A program made the position numbers and the translations under genes. From NCBI RefSeq assembly GCF_035304305.1, contig NZ_DATGQG010000156.1:1-64000 (forward strand): a stretch of 64,000 bases of DNA, written 5' to 3'. Below, piece by piece: positions 1-9,691 of this stretch. Numbering within the stretch: position 1 is the stretch's first letter; each line of letters begins with the position of its first letter. The notes under the pieces are model-generated. The model was given only the letters and a program-made list of their open reading frames with translations. It ran no database searches and had not been told where the DNA came from. Origin of the DNA: Ferrovibrio sp035304305 (GTDB taxonomy: Bacteria > Pseudomonadota > Alphaproteobacteria > Ferrovibrionales > Ferrovibrionaceae).

Positions 1-1305
1 GGCAGCAGCCTGACCGGACAGTTCGACACCGCGATCCTGGCCGGCGGCGACAGCATTGCGGATGCCGTGCTGTATGACGGCACCAGCATCAAGCTGAAGG
101 CCTCGCAATCCCAAAAGCTGGTGCCGGCGGCGACCACAAGCAGCGGTACGGCCGCGGCCGACGTGCTGGATGCGGCGCGCGGGAATGCGCAGCTGAGCAA
201 CCTGATCACGGTTCTGGATGCCCTGCCGGCGCCGCAGAAGGCAGCGGCGCTGACCTCGCTCTCGGGGCAGACCACGACGACCATGGCGGCGATCCCGACC
301 AGTGCGGCCTCGTCGGTGGTTTCAACGGTCCTGAACCACAATGCCGCCATGCCGGGCGCAAGCGCACCGGTGCGGTTCGGCCCCTCGGGCGATACGGCCG
401 ACAATGGCCGGCGCAGCGGCATCGCCACCGGCGATCGCGCCCCGGGCGGCGATCACGGCGCCTGGGTCAGCGTGCTTGGCGGTTTCGGCTCCGTGGATGC
501 GAAGAAGGGTGTCGCCGGCTCGAACAGCCGTACGGGCGGCTTTGCCGGCGGTCTGGATTTCGGCGTCGAGCCCGAGCGCATCACCGCCGGCATATCCTTC
601 GGCTATGTCGGCAGCCGTACCGATATCGACGACGATGGGGGCAATGCCAGTTCCAAGGCCGGCTTCCTGGGCCTGTATGGCCGGCTGGAGGACTGGGGTA
701 TCCGCTTTGACGGTACGCTCATGGGTGGCCGCCATTATGCCGAGCAGAGCCGCAACATCGTCATCGGCACGGCGACCAGCACGGCAAGCGGCGAGAACGA
801 CGGCTGGAGTCTTGGGGCGGGCCTGCAGGTCAGCACGCCGGTCCAGATCGCCCGCAGCGCCGGGTTCGATGCCGTCATGCGTCCCTTTGCCGGCGTTACC
901 ACGCAGCGTTACTGGCAGGATGCCTGGACCGAAACCGGCGCCGGCGCCGCAAACCTGACCTATCACGCGATGACGCGTGACAGCTTCGTCAGCCGGCTCG
1001 GAGCGGCTTTCGAGTTCGACATACAGGTCGGGAAGGAAACGCGGCTGCTGCCGATCGTCAGCCTGGGCTGGGCGCATCAGTTTGCCGGCAACGCCCCGAC
1101 GATGGATGCGTCGTTCGCGCTGCTGCCGGAATCGCGCTTCTCGGTGACGGGTGTCGAAATGGCGCGCGACAGTCTGGAAATCGGTCTCGGGATCGACGTG
1201 ATCGACATGGGCGACGGACTGACCTTCACCCTCGGCTATGGCGGCAGCCTGGCGCGGGATGCACGGGACCATACCTTCAGCGGCCGGGCAAAGCTGGCGC
1301 TGTAA
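1..1305 (+). CDS. Autotransporter C-terminal part (5' truncated by window edge)
   Basis: The frame is open from base 1, so only the last 434 codons are here and the start lies upstream. The first 150 residues are Ala/Ser/Thr/Gly-rich and look like the end of a secreted passenger. From about residue 153 (GAWVSVLGG) to the end, alternating polar and aromatic strands (RFDGTLMGG, PIVSLGWAHQF) fit the roughly 270-residue autotransporter beta-barrel of the outer membrane, which carries the passenger to the cell surface. The protein ends in RAKLAL, with Leu instead of the Phe or Trp common at the end of outer-membrane barrels. The passenger function cannot be read. Next gene is 30 bases downstream on the same strand. 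Confidence 0.8.
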   Translation, partial: GSSLTGQFDTAILAGGDSIADAVLYDGTSIKLKASQSQKLVPAATTSSGTAAADVLDAARGNAQLSNLITVLDALPAPQKAAALTSLSGQTTTTMAAIPTSAASSVVSTVLNHNAAMPGASAPVRFGPSGDTADNGRRSGIATGDRAPGGDHGAWVSVLGGFGSVDAKKGVAGSNSRTGGFAGGLDFGVEPERITAGISFGYVGSRTDIDDDGGNASSKAGFLGLYGRLEDWGIRFDGTLMGGRHYAEQSRNIVIGTATSTASGENDGWSLGAGLQVSTPVQIARSAGFDAVMRPFAGVTTQRYWQDAWTETGAGAANLTYHAMTRDSFVSRLGAAFEFDIQVGKETRLLPIVSLGWAHQFAGNAPTMDASFALLPESRFSVTGVEMARDSLEIGLGIDVIDMGDGLTFTLGYGGSLARDARDHTFSGRAKLAL

Positions 1306-1335
1306 CTGTAGGGCTGTCTTCGCTAGGTTCGATCG

Positions 1336-2151
1336 ATGCGAAACCCGCTGACGGTCTGCATCATGCTGCTCGCCGGCCTCTGGCTGGCGGGCTGCGCGGG
1401 CGACCGCCGGGCCGTGGCCGACCGGCTGGCAACGGGAGCGGGGCTCCAGCCGGTCAGCATCGAGACCGGCATCCATCGCATTCAGGCGTGGCGTCGGCTT
1501 GCCGCGCCGGAGCAGCCCGCAACCGTTTACATCGAAGGCGACGGGCTGGCCTGGCTGGATCGTCATCGCCCCTCGCGCGATCCGACACCGCTCAATCCCG
1601 TCGGCCTCGCCCTCGCGTCTCGCGATACTGCCGCCAATGTCATCTATCTGGCGCGGCCCTGCATGTATGGAGTGGACGATTCACGCTGCAGCATCCCGGT
1701 CTGGACCGAACGGCAGTTCGACGAGCCAGCGGTCGCGGCGCTGGATCGTGCTCTGGACCAGCTGAAGCAGCCGGGCCAGCGGCTGCATCTGGTCGGCTAT
1801 TCAGGCGGGGCGGCAATGGCCGCCGCGCTGGCGGCCAGGCGCGGCGACGTGGCCAGCCTGCGCAGCGTTGCCGGCAATCTCGATCCGGCCGCGGTCAACC
1901 GTTTCCACAGCGTCACGCCGCTTCCCGCTGCCATCGACGTGGCGGCCCTGGCGCCGCGGCTCGCCCGTCTGCCGCAGCTCCATTTCACCGGCACCGGCGA
2001 CCGGATCGTACCCGGAACCATTGTGACGCGTTTTGCCCGCGCGGCGGGGCCCTGCGCGGCCGTCGTCAGCGTGCAGGCCGATCATGCCCGTGGCTGGGAG
2101 GAAGCCTGGCCGAGGCTGCTGCAGATGCCGCTTCCCTGCAGCAGCAACTAG
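1336..2151 (+). CDS. Alpha/beta-hydrolase-like lipoprotein
   Basis: 271 residues. A short hydrophobic leader ends in the lipobox LAGC (Cys20), so the protein is probably lipidated and anchored in the envelope. The rest resembles an alpha/beta-hydrolase: the nucleophile elbow GYSGG places a candidate Ser at 156, a candidate Asp lies in GTGDRIVP and a candidate His in QADHARGW near the C-terminus. The substrate is unknown. The ATG at 1336 is chosen because the lipoprotein signal starts right there. It sits 30 bases after the autotransporter stop and converges with the sixA-like gene, whose stop is 11 bases away. Confidence 0.75.
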   Translation: MRNPLTVCIMLLAGLWLAGCAGDRRAVADRLATGAGLQPVSIETGIHRIQAWRRLAAPEQPATVYIEGDGLAWLDRHRPSRDPTPLNPVGLALASRDTAANVIYLARPCMYGVDDSRCSIPVWTERQFDEPAVAALDRALDQLKQPGQRLHLVGYSGGAAMAAALAARRGDVASLRSVAGNLDPAAVNRFHSVTPLPAAIDVAALAPRLARLPQLHFTGTGDRIVPGTIVTRFARAAGPCAAVVSVQADHARGWEEAWPRLLQMPLPCSSN

Positions 2152-2162
2152 GTCGCCCCAGG

Positions 2163-2735
2163 TCACTCATCCTTCAACTGTGCCGGCGTGACGAAGCTGG
2201 CGAGGCAGCCCGCTCCGGGTCCCGCCTGCGCCCAGTCGGCGGCCGGAAAGGTGATCTCGGCCAGCGCTCCGGTCGGGTACTTCGTCCGCATCCGGCTCAG
2301 GGCATCCCCGGCCGCGGTGCCGGTGAGGTCCCGGGCGAAATCCTCCAGGCCCGGGTTATGGCCGATCAGCAGCAATTCGCGGCAGGCGGCCGGCACCGTG
2401 CGCACCAGGGCCAGCAGGGTGGCAGGATCGGCCAGATAGAGCTGCGGCTCGAAGCGGACCGTCCAGTCCTCGCCCAGATGCTTCTGCAGTCGTTCCAGGG
2501 TCTGCCGGGTGCGGGTAGCGGGGGAGCACAGGACCAGGTCGGGCCGGATGCCCCGCTGCGCCATGTGGCGGGCGATGCGGCGGCAGGCCTTCCAGCCCCG
2601 CGGGCTCAGGGGGCGGGCGAAGTCGTCCAGGCCGGGATCGTCCCAGGCGGACTTGGCGTGCCGTAAAAGCCACAGGCGAACCAAGGGGTTAGCACCTCCC
2701 GATGCGGGGATGGAGGTCCGTCGCCGCTTTGACAT
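2163..2735 (-). CDS. SixA-type histidine phosphatase
   Basis: 190 residues of the histidine phosphatase (phosphoglycerate mutase-like) superfamily. The catalytic RHA motif is in LLRHAKSAW near residue 24, and the second His is in LIGHNPGLED, which is the SixA pattern. SixA removes phosphate from phosphohistidine, for example on phosphotransfer proteins; the target here is unknown. The first 18 residues before VRLWLLRHAK are not conserved in the family, so a start closer to that motif is possible. The gene is divergent from ppk, sharing an 82-base gap, a neighbourhood that suggests a link to phosphate metabolism. Confidence 0.8.
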   Translation of the reverse strand: MSKRRRTSIPASGGANPLVRLWLLRHAKSAWDDPGLDDFARPLSPRGWKACRRIARHMAQRGIRPDLVLCSPATRTRQTLERLQKHLGEDWTVRFEPQLYLADPATLLALVRTVPAACRELLLIGHNPGLEDFARDLTGTAAGDALSRMRTKYPTGALAEITFPAADWAQAGPGAGCLASFVTPAQLKDE

Positions 2736-2817
2736 AAAGCATGGTTAGACCTATACCCGAAGCGTCGGCCGGCAGCTTGAGCCCGGGCGGGCGCCGATCA
2801 CGACAGAGGCATCCGAT

Positions 2818-5037
2818 ATGCAGCAAGTGGCGGACAATCTCCAGAGTCCCGGGATGGTGACGGGCGCGACCGAGGCGGCCGCGGCCGCTGCGGCCATGGC
2901 ACCGGTTACGGTACAGGGGCCGCCGGTGACGCTCAGCGCCCGCGAGCGCTTCATCAACCGCGAACTTTCCTGGCTGGCCTTCAATCTCCGCGTGATGGAG
3001 GAGGCCAACAACAAGCGCTATCCGCTGCTCGAACGGGTGCGTTTCCTGTCGATCTCGGCAAACAACCTCGACGAATTCTTCATGGTGCGGGTGGCCGGCC
3101 TGCATGGCCAGGTCAAGGCCGGCATCGAGGAGCCGAGCCAGGACGGCCTGACCCCGGCGCAGCAGCTGGCCGTGATCAGTGAAGCCGCGGCCGACCTGAT
3201 GAAGCGGCAGCAGGAATGCTGGCGCGGCCTGAGCCGGGAACTGGCGGAAGCCGGTATCCATGTGCTGGAACCGGGCCAGCTCACGCCCGACGACCGCCGC
3301 TGGCTGGAGGACTACTTCCTCAGCCATGTCTTTCCCGTCCTGACGCCGCTTGCCATCGATCCGGCGCATCCCTTCCCGTTTATTCCCAATCTAGGTTTCG
3401 CGATGGTGATGCAGATGCGGCGGGTTCGTGACGGCCGCAGCCTGAACGCGCTGCTGCCCTTGCCGAGCCAGGTCGAACGCTTCGTGCGCCTGCCCGGTGA
3501 GGAGATCCGCTTCCTGACGCTGGAGAACCTGGTCGGCCTGTTTCTCAACAAGCTGTTTCCGGGCTACGAGATCCTCGGCGCCGGGCTGTTCCGCATCACG
3601 CGCGACAGCGACATCGAGATCGAGGAAGAGGCGGAGGATCTGGTTCGGCTGTTCGAGACGGCGCTCAAGCGCCGCCGCCGCGGCACGGTGATCCGGCTCA
3701 AGATCAATGCCGACATGCCCGACCAGCTGCGCAAATTCGTCTGCGAGGAACTGGAAGTGCCGCCGCAGACGGTGATCGGCGTGGAAGGCCTGCTGGGCCT
3801 GGCCGATATCAAGAAGCTGATCGTCGACGACAAGCCGGAATGGAAGTTTCCGCCCTTCAATCCGCGCTTTCCCGAGCGCATCCGTGATTTCGGCGGCGAC
3901 TGCTTCGCCGCGATCCGGCACAAGGACATTGTCGTTCACCATCCCTATGAGAGTTTCGACGTGGTGGTGCAGTTCCTGCGCCAGGCGGCTGCCGATCCCC
4001 ATGTCGTCGCGATCAAGCAGACCCTGTACCGCACGTCGGATGACAGCCCGATCGTGCGCGCCCTGATCGAGGCGGCGGAAGCCGGAAAGTCGGTCACTGC
4101 CCTGGTCGAACTCAAGGCGCGCTTCGACGAGGCGGCCAACATCAAATGGGCGCGCGACATGGAGCGTGTCGGCGTGCAGGTGGTCTATGGCTTCATCGAG
4201 CTGAAGACGCATGCCAAGATTTCGCTCGTGGTGCGTCGCGAGGGCGGCCAGCTTCATACCTATGCGCATTTCGGCACAGGCAATTATCATCCCTACACCG
4301 CGCGGGTGTACACCGATCTGAGCTTCTTCACCGACGATCCAGACCTCTGCCATGATGCCACCTATCTGTTCAATTTCCTTACCGGCTATGCCGCGCCGGA
4401 GAATCTGAAGAAGCTGGCGATTTCGCCGTATTCTCTGCGGCCGCGGCTTCTGGAGCTGATCAACGAAGAGATCCGCCATGCCGAGGCCGGGCGGCCGGCG
4501 GCGATCTGGGCCAAGATGAACAGCCTGGTGGACCAGGTGGTTATCGACGCCCTGTATCAGGCCAGCATGGCAGGCGTGCAGATCGATCTCGTGGTGCGTG
4601 GCATCTGCTGCCTGCGCCCGGGCGTGAAGGGCCTGTCCGAGAATATCCGGGTCAAGAGCCTGATCGGCCGCTTCCTCGAGCATTCGCGCATCGTCTGTTT
4701 CGGGGCAGGAAAGGGGCTGCCGTCGCCCAAGGCGAAGGTCTTCATTTCGTCGGCCGACTGGATGCCACGCAATTTCGACCGCCGCGTCGAGGTGCTGATT
4801 CCGATCGAGAACCCGACCGTGCACGAGCAGATTCTCGACCAGATCATGGTCGCAAACCTGAAGGACGAGGCGCAGAGCTGGTATCTCGGCACCGAGGACA
4901 AATACGTGCGCGCATCCGACAGGGCGGACGCCTTCAGCGCGCATACCTATTTCATGACCAACCCCAGCCTGTCCGGACGCGGCAAGGCTTTGAAGAAGCC
5001 GGAAGAGATTCCGCGCCTGCAACTGAAGACAGGATAG
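2818..5037 (+). CDS. ppk1: Polyphosphate kinase 1
   Basis: 739 residues, slightly longer than the usual ~690-720 because of an Ala-rich N-terminal tail before the conserved RFINRELSWLAFN motif. PPK1 reversibly builds inorganic polyphosphate from the gamma-phosphate of ATP. The catalytic His is in ELKTHAKISLVV (His465), followed by the conserved THAHFGTGNYH-like segment (here YAHFGTGNYHP) and a second phospholipase D-like domain with SADWMPRNFDRRVE. Start ATG follows an AGAGGC Shine-Dalgarno-like stretch. The exopolyphosphatase gene begins two bases after the stop, giving a synthesis/degradation pair in one operon. Confidence 0.96.
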   Translation: MQQVADNLQSPGMVTGATEAAAAAAAMAPVTVQGPPVTLSARERFINRELSWLAFNLRVMEEANNKRYPLLERVRFLSISANNLDEFFMVRVAGLHGQVKAGIEEPSQDGLTPAQQLAVISEAAADLMKRQQECWRGLSRELAEAGIHVLEPGQLTPDDRRWLEDYFLSHVFPVLTPLAIDPAHPFPFIPNLGFAMVMQMRRVRDGRSLNALLPLPSQVERFVRLPGEEIRFLTLENLVGLFLNKLFPGYEILGAGLFRITRDSDIEIEEEAEDLVRLFETALKRRRRGTVIRLKINADMPDQLRKFVCEELEVPPQTVIGVEGLLGLADIKKLIVDDKPEWKFPPFNPRFPERIRDFGGDCFAAIRHKDIVVHHPYESFDVVVQFLRQAAADPHVVAIKQTLYRTSDDSPIVRALIEAAEAGKSVTALVELKARFDEAANIKWARDMERVGVQVVYGFIELKTHAKISLVVRREGGQLHTYAHFGTGNYHPYTARVYTDLSFFTDDPDLCHDATYLFNFLTGYAAPENLKKLAISPYSLRPRLLELINEEIRHAEAGRPAAIWAKMNSLVDQVVIDALYQASMAGVQIDLVVRGICCLRPGVKGLSENIRVKSLIGRFLEHSRIVCFGAGKGLPSPKAKVFISSADWMPRNFDRRVEVLIPIENPTVHEQILDQIMVANLKDEAQSWYLGTEDKYVRASDRADAFSAHTYFMTNPSLSGRGKALKKPEEIPRLQLKTG

Positions 5038-5038
5038 G

Positions 5039-6544
5039 ATGGCCGTCCAGCCGCTCGCGAAAACCTCCGCTGTTCCAGCCCTCCTGCCTTTCGGCGTGAT
5101 CGATGTCGGATCGAACTCGGTCCGTCTCGTCGTGTTCGACGAACCGCTGCGGCTTCCGACCCCGATGTTCAATGAAAAGGTTCTCTGCGGGCTCGGGCGC
5201 GGCCTCAGCGAGACCGGAGCGCTGGATTCCCGTGGCGCGGAGCAGGCCCTGACGGCGATCCGGCGTTTCGTGGCGCTTGCGCGGCACATGAAGGTCAAAG
5301 GCCTGCAGATCGTGGCGACCGCGGCGGTGCGCGAGGCCAGCAACGGCGCGGCCTTCGTCAGGCAGATCGAGCGCGATACCGGCGAGAAGGTCCGCATCCT
5401 CAGCGGCATCGAGGAGGCAACCTATTCGGCTTTCGGCGTGCTGTCGGGCATTCCCGAGGCTCGCGGCGTGATGGGCGACCTCGGCGGCGGCAGCCTCGAA
5501 CTGGTGGCGATCAACGGCGACGAACTGGGCGACAGGGTCACCCTGCCGCTCGGGCCGTTGCGCATTCCCAGTCTCGGCTCCTACGGCGCCATTAAAAAAT
5601 ATATCGACGAGCAGCTCGCCACAGTCGGCTGGCTGAAGAAATGGAAGGGCACATCGCTCTATGCCGTCGGCGGGTCATGGCGCGCCATTGCCCGCGTGCA
5701 TATGGCGCAGAAGCAGTCGCCGCTGCAGATCATCCACCAGTACACGCTGAGCCGGGCCGAGGCGAACGACTTCAGCCGGCTGCTGGCCAAGCAGAGCAAG
5801 GAATCGCTGTTGCGAACCCAGGGCGTGCCGCGCCGCCGCCAGGAAGTGCTGCCGCTTGCCGCCCTGGTGATGCGCCGGGTCCTGAAGGCGATGGAGCCGA
5901 AGGATGTGGTCTTCTCCGCCAACGGTCTACGCGAGGGCCTGGCCTATGCCCTGCTTGCCGAGCAGCAGCGGGCGGAAGATCCGCTGCTGGCCTTCTGCCG
6001 GCATATGGCCAGCCGCGAAAGCCGTTTCGGCGAGCATGGCGCCGAGATCGACCGCTTCATTGCGCCGATCTTCGAACGCGACCCGCCGGCGCGCCAGCGC
6101 ATCCGGCTGGCGGCGGCGATCCTGTCCGACATGGCCTGGCGCGTGCACCCCGAATACCGCGGCGAGGATTCGCTGGGTGCGATCCTGCATGCGCCCTTCG
6201 GCAACATCCTGCAGAACGAGCGCGCGCTGCTCGCGCTGATGCTGTTCGTCCGCTACACCGGAGGCGCCAGCGACCCGGTTGCCGCTCCCGCCACGCAGCT
6301 GCTGAACGGCGAGGAGATCGAGTATGCGCAGCGCGTCGGTCTGGCGCTCCGTCTGGCGCAGACCCTGTCCGCCGGCGTGCCGGGCATCCTGAGCGACTGC
6401 AGATTGCGGCCGAACGGCAACGGTATCCTGCTCGAACTGCCGGCGCGGCATGCCGTGCTGGACGGCGAGGCGGTCCAGCGCAGGACGGAGGCGCTGGGCA
6501 AGGCGCTGGGGCGCAGCAGCGAGGTGCGCGTGCTGAAGCGCTGA
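5039..6544 (+). CDS. ppx: Exopolyphosphatase / Ppx-GppA family phosphatase
   Basis: 501 residues of the ASKHA-fold Ppx/GppA family. The first phosphate loop is GVIDVGSNSVRLVV near residue 20 and the second is GDLGGGSLELV near residue 150; a C-terminal HD-like helical region follows (residues ~310-500). The enzyme removes terminal phosphates from polyphosphate and possibly from pppGpp. The ATG begins one base after the ppk stop codon, so the two are surely cotranscribed and probably translationally coupled. Converges with rnd, three bases between stops. Confidence 0.94.
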   Translation: MAVQPLAKTSAVPALLPFGVIDVGSNSVRLVVFDEPLRLPTPMFNEKVLCGLGRGLSETGALDSRGAEQALTAIRRFVALARHMKVKGLQIVATAAVREASNGAAFVRQIERDTGEKVRILSGIEEATYSAFGVLSGIPEARGVMGDLGGGSLELVAINGDELGDRVTLPLGPLRIPSLGSYGAIKKYIDEQLATVGWLKKWKGTSLYAVGGSWRAIARVHMAQKQSPLQIIHQYTLSRAEANDFSRLLAKQSKESLLRTQGVPRRRQEVLPLAALVMRRVLKAMEPKDVVFSANGLREGLAYALLAEQQRAEDPLLAFCRHMASRESRFGEHGAEIDRFIAPIFERDPPARQRIRLAAAILSDMAWRVHPEYRGEDSLGAILHAPFGNILQNERALLALMLFVRYTGGASDPVAAPATQLLNGEEIEYAQRVGLALRLAQTLSAGVPGILSDCRLRPNGNGILLELPARHAVLDGEAVQRRTEALGKALGRSSEVRVLKR

Positions 6545-6547
6545 CGC

Positions 6548-7714
6548 TCAGCCTTTCAGCTTCACGAGCTTGATGCGCGATCCCTCGGCGGCCAGCGCCA
6601 GCTCGCCGTGCTTCAGACGCAGGGCATCCTCACCGAAAACCTCGCGCCGCCAGCCCTGCAGGGCCGGCACATCGGCGTTGTCGTCGGCAGCGATCTTGTC
6701 GAGGTCGGAGGAGGAGGCGACCAGCTTCTGGGCGACGTCGTGGTCGTCGCACTTCATCTTGAGCAGGACTTTCAGCAGCTCGACGAGCGGGCCGATGCCG
6801 CGCGGCGGCTCCGGCTCGCGCTCCAGCACCGGCCAGGTCTCGCGCGGACTGGCGAGCTTCGCCGCGATCGCCGCCAGCAGGCTTGCCCCCATCTTGCCTT
6901 CCGCGAAGCCCTTCGAGACACCGCGCATCCGTTCCAGATCGTCGGCTGTCTTCGGCGGATGGGCGGCGATCTCCATCAGCGTCTCGTCGCGGAGGATGCG
7001 CTGGCGCGGGATGTCGCGGTTGCGCGCCTCGATCTCGCGCCAGGCGGCCGCCGCCTGCAGGACGGCGAGATATTCCGGCTTGGTGGTGCGCGGCTTCAGC
7101 CGGCGCCACATGTTCTCCGGCGGCAGTTCGTAGGTGGCCGGGTCGGCCAGCAGGTTCATCTCCTCGGCGACCCAGTCGCTGCGGCCGGTCTTCTGCAGGC
7201 GCGCGGAGAGCTTGTCGTAGATCTTGCGCAGATGCGTGACGTCGGAGAGCGCATAGCGGATCTGCTTCTCGGTCAGCGGCCGGCGGGCCCAGTCGGTGAA
7301 GCGCGACGACTTGTCGATCTGGGCCCCGGCCAGGCGGGAGGCCAGCTGCTCGTAGGAGACCTGGTCGCCGAAGCCGCAGACCATGGCGGCGACCTGGCTG
7401 TCGAACAGCGGCGCGGGGACTTCCCCCATCAGCTTGGTGAAGATTTCCAGATCCTGCCGGGCGGCGTGGAACACCTTGAGCACCTGCCGGTTGCGGAGCA
7501 GGTCGAAGAGGGGGGCCAGCGACAGGCCCTCGGCCAGCGGGTCGATCACCCGGGCCTCGTCCGGGCCGGCGATCTGGATCAGGCAGACCTTCGGCCAGTA
7601 GGTGGTTTCGCGCATGAACTCGGTATCGACGGTGATATAGGCCGCCGAGGCCAGGGAGGCGCAGAAACGGGCGAGGTCTTCGGTTTGGGTGATCGGGGTG
7701 GGGTCGGCGTTCAT
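6548..7714 (-). CDS. rnd: Ribonuclease D
   Basis: 388 residues. The DEDD exonuclease domain starts with YITVDTEFMRE (DxE motif, near residue 26) and continues with HAARQDLEIF and a C-terminal YALSDVTHL motif (DEDDy type), followed by two HRDC-like helical domains to the end. RNase D trims 3' ends of tRNA precursors and other stable RNAs. The ATG at 7714 (MNADPTPITQ) is preferred over one 12 codons upstream because the extra Gly-rich residues do not fit the family. It shares a 171-base gap with divergent aspS. Confidence 0.93.
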   Translation of the reverse strand: MNADPTPITQTEDLARFCASLASAAYITVDTEFMRETTYWPKVCLIQIAGPDEARVIDPLAEGLSLAPLFDLLRNRQVLKVFHAARQDLEIFTKLMGEVPAPLFDSQVAAMVCGFGDQVSYEQLASRLAGAQIDKSSRFTDWARRPLTEKQIRYALSDVTHLRKIYDKLSARLQKTGRSDWVAEEMNLLADPATYELPPENMWRRLKPRTTKPEYLAVLQAAAAWREIEARNRDIPRQRILRDETLMEIAAHPPKTADDLERMRGVSKGFAEGKMGASLLAAIAAKLASPRETWPVLEREPEPPRGIGPLVELLKVLLKMKCDDHDVAQKLVASSSDLDKIAADDNADVPALQGWRREVFGEDALRLKHGELALAAEGSRIKLVKLKG

Positions 7715-7836
7715 GGTGGGGCTATTAGCATGACCGCCGCCCCGGCCCAATCCCCGCAGGCTACCGCGGGCGCCGATTTTCCCCTATGCTCGGTCTTGAC
7801 TTTCCGCGGTCGAAAGGGCCTGTTCGGCCTCGATTT

Positions 7837-7856
7837 TCACCGGATTTTTCCGGTGA
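7837..7856 (+). promoter_or_regulatory. Perfect hairpin in the aspS leader
   Basis: TCACCGGA, four T, TCCGGTGA: a perfect 8-bp stem with a 4-base loop, ending 29 bases before the aspS ATG. No U-run follows, so it is not an obvious terminator. It could be a leader structure that affects aspS translation or mRNA stability. Function is inference only. Confidence 0.4.
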
Positions 7857-7885
7857 TTCCGCCAGATCAATTCTGAAGGCCCGTC

Positions 7886-9673
7886 ATGTCCCGTTACCGT
7901 ACGCATACCTGTGGTCAATTGCGGTCCGACGCCGTCGGCGCGGAGGTCAAGCTTGCCGGCTGGGTCCACCGCAAGCGCGACCACGGCAACCTGCTCTTCA
8001 TCGACCTGCGCGACCATTACGGCATCACGCAGTGCGTCGCGGAGAGCGGTTCGGATGCCTTCAGGCAGATGGAAAGCCTGCGGTCAGAATACGTTGTCAG
8101 CATCAGCGGCAAGGTGGTGGCCCGCACCCCGGAAACGGTGAACCCGAACCTGCCGACCGGCGAGATCGAGGTGGTGGCATCCTCCATCGAGGTGCTCGGC
8201 GAGGCGCAGGAGCTGCCGATGCCGGTCTTCGGCGAGCAGGAATATCCGGAAGAGATCCGGCTCAAATACCGCTTTCTCGACCTGCGCCGCGAGCGTCTGC
8301 ACAACAACATCGTCCTGCGCTCCAAGGTGATCTCCTCGATCCGCCGCCGCATGACGGACCAGGGCTTCATGGAATTCCAGACGCCGATCCTGACGGCGTC
8401 GTCGCCGGAAGGCGCGCGCGACTTCCTGGTGCCGAGCCGCCTGCATCCGGGCAAGTTCTACGCGCTGCCGCAGGCGCCGCAGCAGTTCAAGCAGCTCATC
8501 ATGGTTTCGGGCTTCGATCGCTACTTCCAGATCGCGCCCTGTTTCCGCGACGAGGATGCCCGCAAGGACCGCAGCCCGGGCGAATTCTACCAGCTCGATA
8601 TCGAGATGAGCTTCGTCGAGCAGGAGGACGTCTTCAACGCCGTCGCTCCGGTGATCCACGGCGTGTTCGAGGAATTCGCCAATGGCCGCGACTGCGGCAG
8701 CGTGGATTTTCCCCGCATCCCCTATCGCGAGGCGATGCTGAAATACGGCTCCGACAAGCCGGATCTGCGCAACCCGATCATCCTCGCCGACGTGACCGAG
8801 GTGTTCCGCGGTTCCGGCTTCGGCGTCTTTGCCCGTAACATCGAGAACGGCGCCGTGGTGCGCGGCATTCCGGCGCCGGGCGCAGCAACCCGTCCGCGCA
8901 GCTTCTTCGACAAGATGAACGACTGGGCGCGCCAGGAAGGGGCGGCGGGCCTCGGCTACATCATTTTCGACAACGGCGAGGCGAAAGGCCCGATCGCCAA
9001 GTTCCTCGACGCCGACCGCATCGCGAAGCTGAAGGAGCTCGGCAACGTCAGGGACGGCGATGCCATCTTCTTCGCCTGCGACAAGGAGGCGGCCGCCGCC
9101 AAGCTGGCCGGCCAGGCCCGCATCCGCATCGGCGACGAGCTGGATATCTGCGAGAAGAACGTCTTCAAGTTCTGCTGGATCGTCGACTTCCCGATGTTCG
9201 AGTATAATGAGGACGAGAAGAAGATCGATTTCAGCCACAATCCCTTCTCCATGCCGCAGGGCGGGCTGGAGGCGCTGAACACCAGGGATCCGCTGGATAT
9301 CCTCGCCTATCAGTACGACATCGTCTGCAACGGTGTGGAGCTTTCCTCGGGCGCCATCCGTAACCATCGCCCCGAGATCATGTACCGCGCCTTCGAGATT
9401 GCCGGGTACGGTCCGGAAGTCGTGGAAGGCAAGTTCGGCGGCATGCTGAATGCGTTCAAGTACGGCGCGCCGCCGCACGGCGGCATCGCGCCGGGCATCG
9501 ACCGCATCGTCATGCTGCTGGCGGACGAGCCGAATATCCGCGAGGTCGTGCTGTTCCCGATGAACCAGCAGGCCCAGGACCTGATGATGCAGGCGCCCAG
9601 CGAAGTGACCATGAAGCAGCTGCGCGAACTGCATATCCGCGTGGTTGCGCCGGACGCGGAAAAGAAGGGCTAG
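7886..9673 (+). CDS. aspS: Aspartyl-tRNA synthetase
   Basis: 595 residues, normal length for the bacterial class IIb enzyme, which charges tRNA(Asp) with aspartate in the cytoplasm. The N-terminal OB-fold anticodon-binding domain (residues ~1-110, with GWVHRKRDHGNLLFIDLRD) is followed by the catalytic domain with motif 2 (CFRDEDARKDR), the bacterial GAD insertion (~290-420), and motif 3 (GGIAPGIDRIVML) near residue 530. Starts MSRYRTHTCG, as in relatives. Many alphaproteobacterial enzymes also misacylate tRNA(Asn); that cannot be judged here. MarC follows after 18 bases. Confidence 0.97.
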   Translation: MSRYRTHTCGQLRSDAVGAEVKLAGWVHRKRDHGNLLFIDLRDHYGITQCVAESGSDAFRQMESLRSEYVVSISGKVVARTPETVNPNLPTGEIEVVASSIEVLGEAQELPMPVFGEQEYPEEIRLKYRFLDLRRERLHNNIVLRSKVISSIRRRMTDQGFMEFQTPILTASSPEGARDFLVPSRLHPGKFYALPQAPQQFKQLIMVSGFDRYFQIAPCFRDEDARKDRSPGEFYQLDIEMSFVEQEDVFNAVAPVIHGVFEEFANGRDCGSVDFPRIPYREAMLKYGSDKPDLRNPIILADVTEVFRGSGFGVFARNIENGAVVRGIPAPGAATRPRSFFDKMNDWARQEGAAGLGYIIFDNGEAKGPIAKFLDADRIAKLKELGNVRDGDAIFFACDKEAAAAKLAGQARIRIGDELDICEKNVFKFCWIVDFPMFEYNEDEKKIDFSHNPFSMPQGGLEALNTRDPLDILAYQYDIVCNGVELSSGAIRNHRPEIMYRAFEIAGYGPEVVEGKFGGMLNAFKYGAPPHGGIAPGIDRIVMLLADEPNIREVVLFPMNQQAQDLMMQAPSEVTMKQLRELHIRVVAPDAEKKG

Positions 9674-9691
9674 CCTGCGGGCGAAGCGGTC

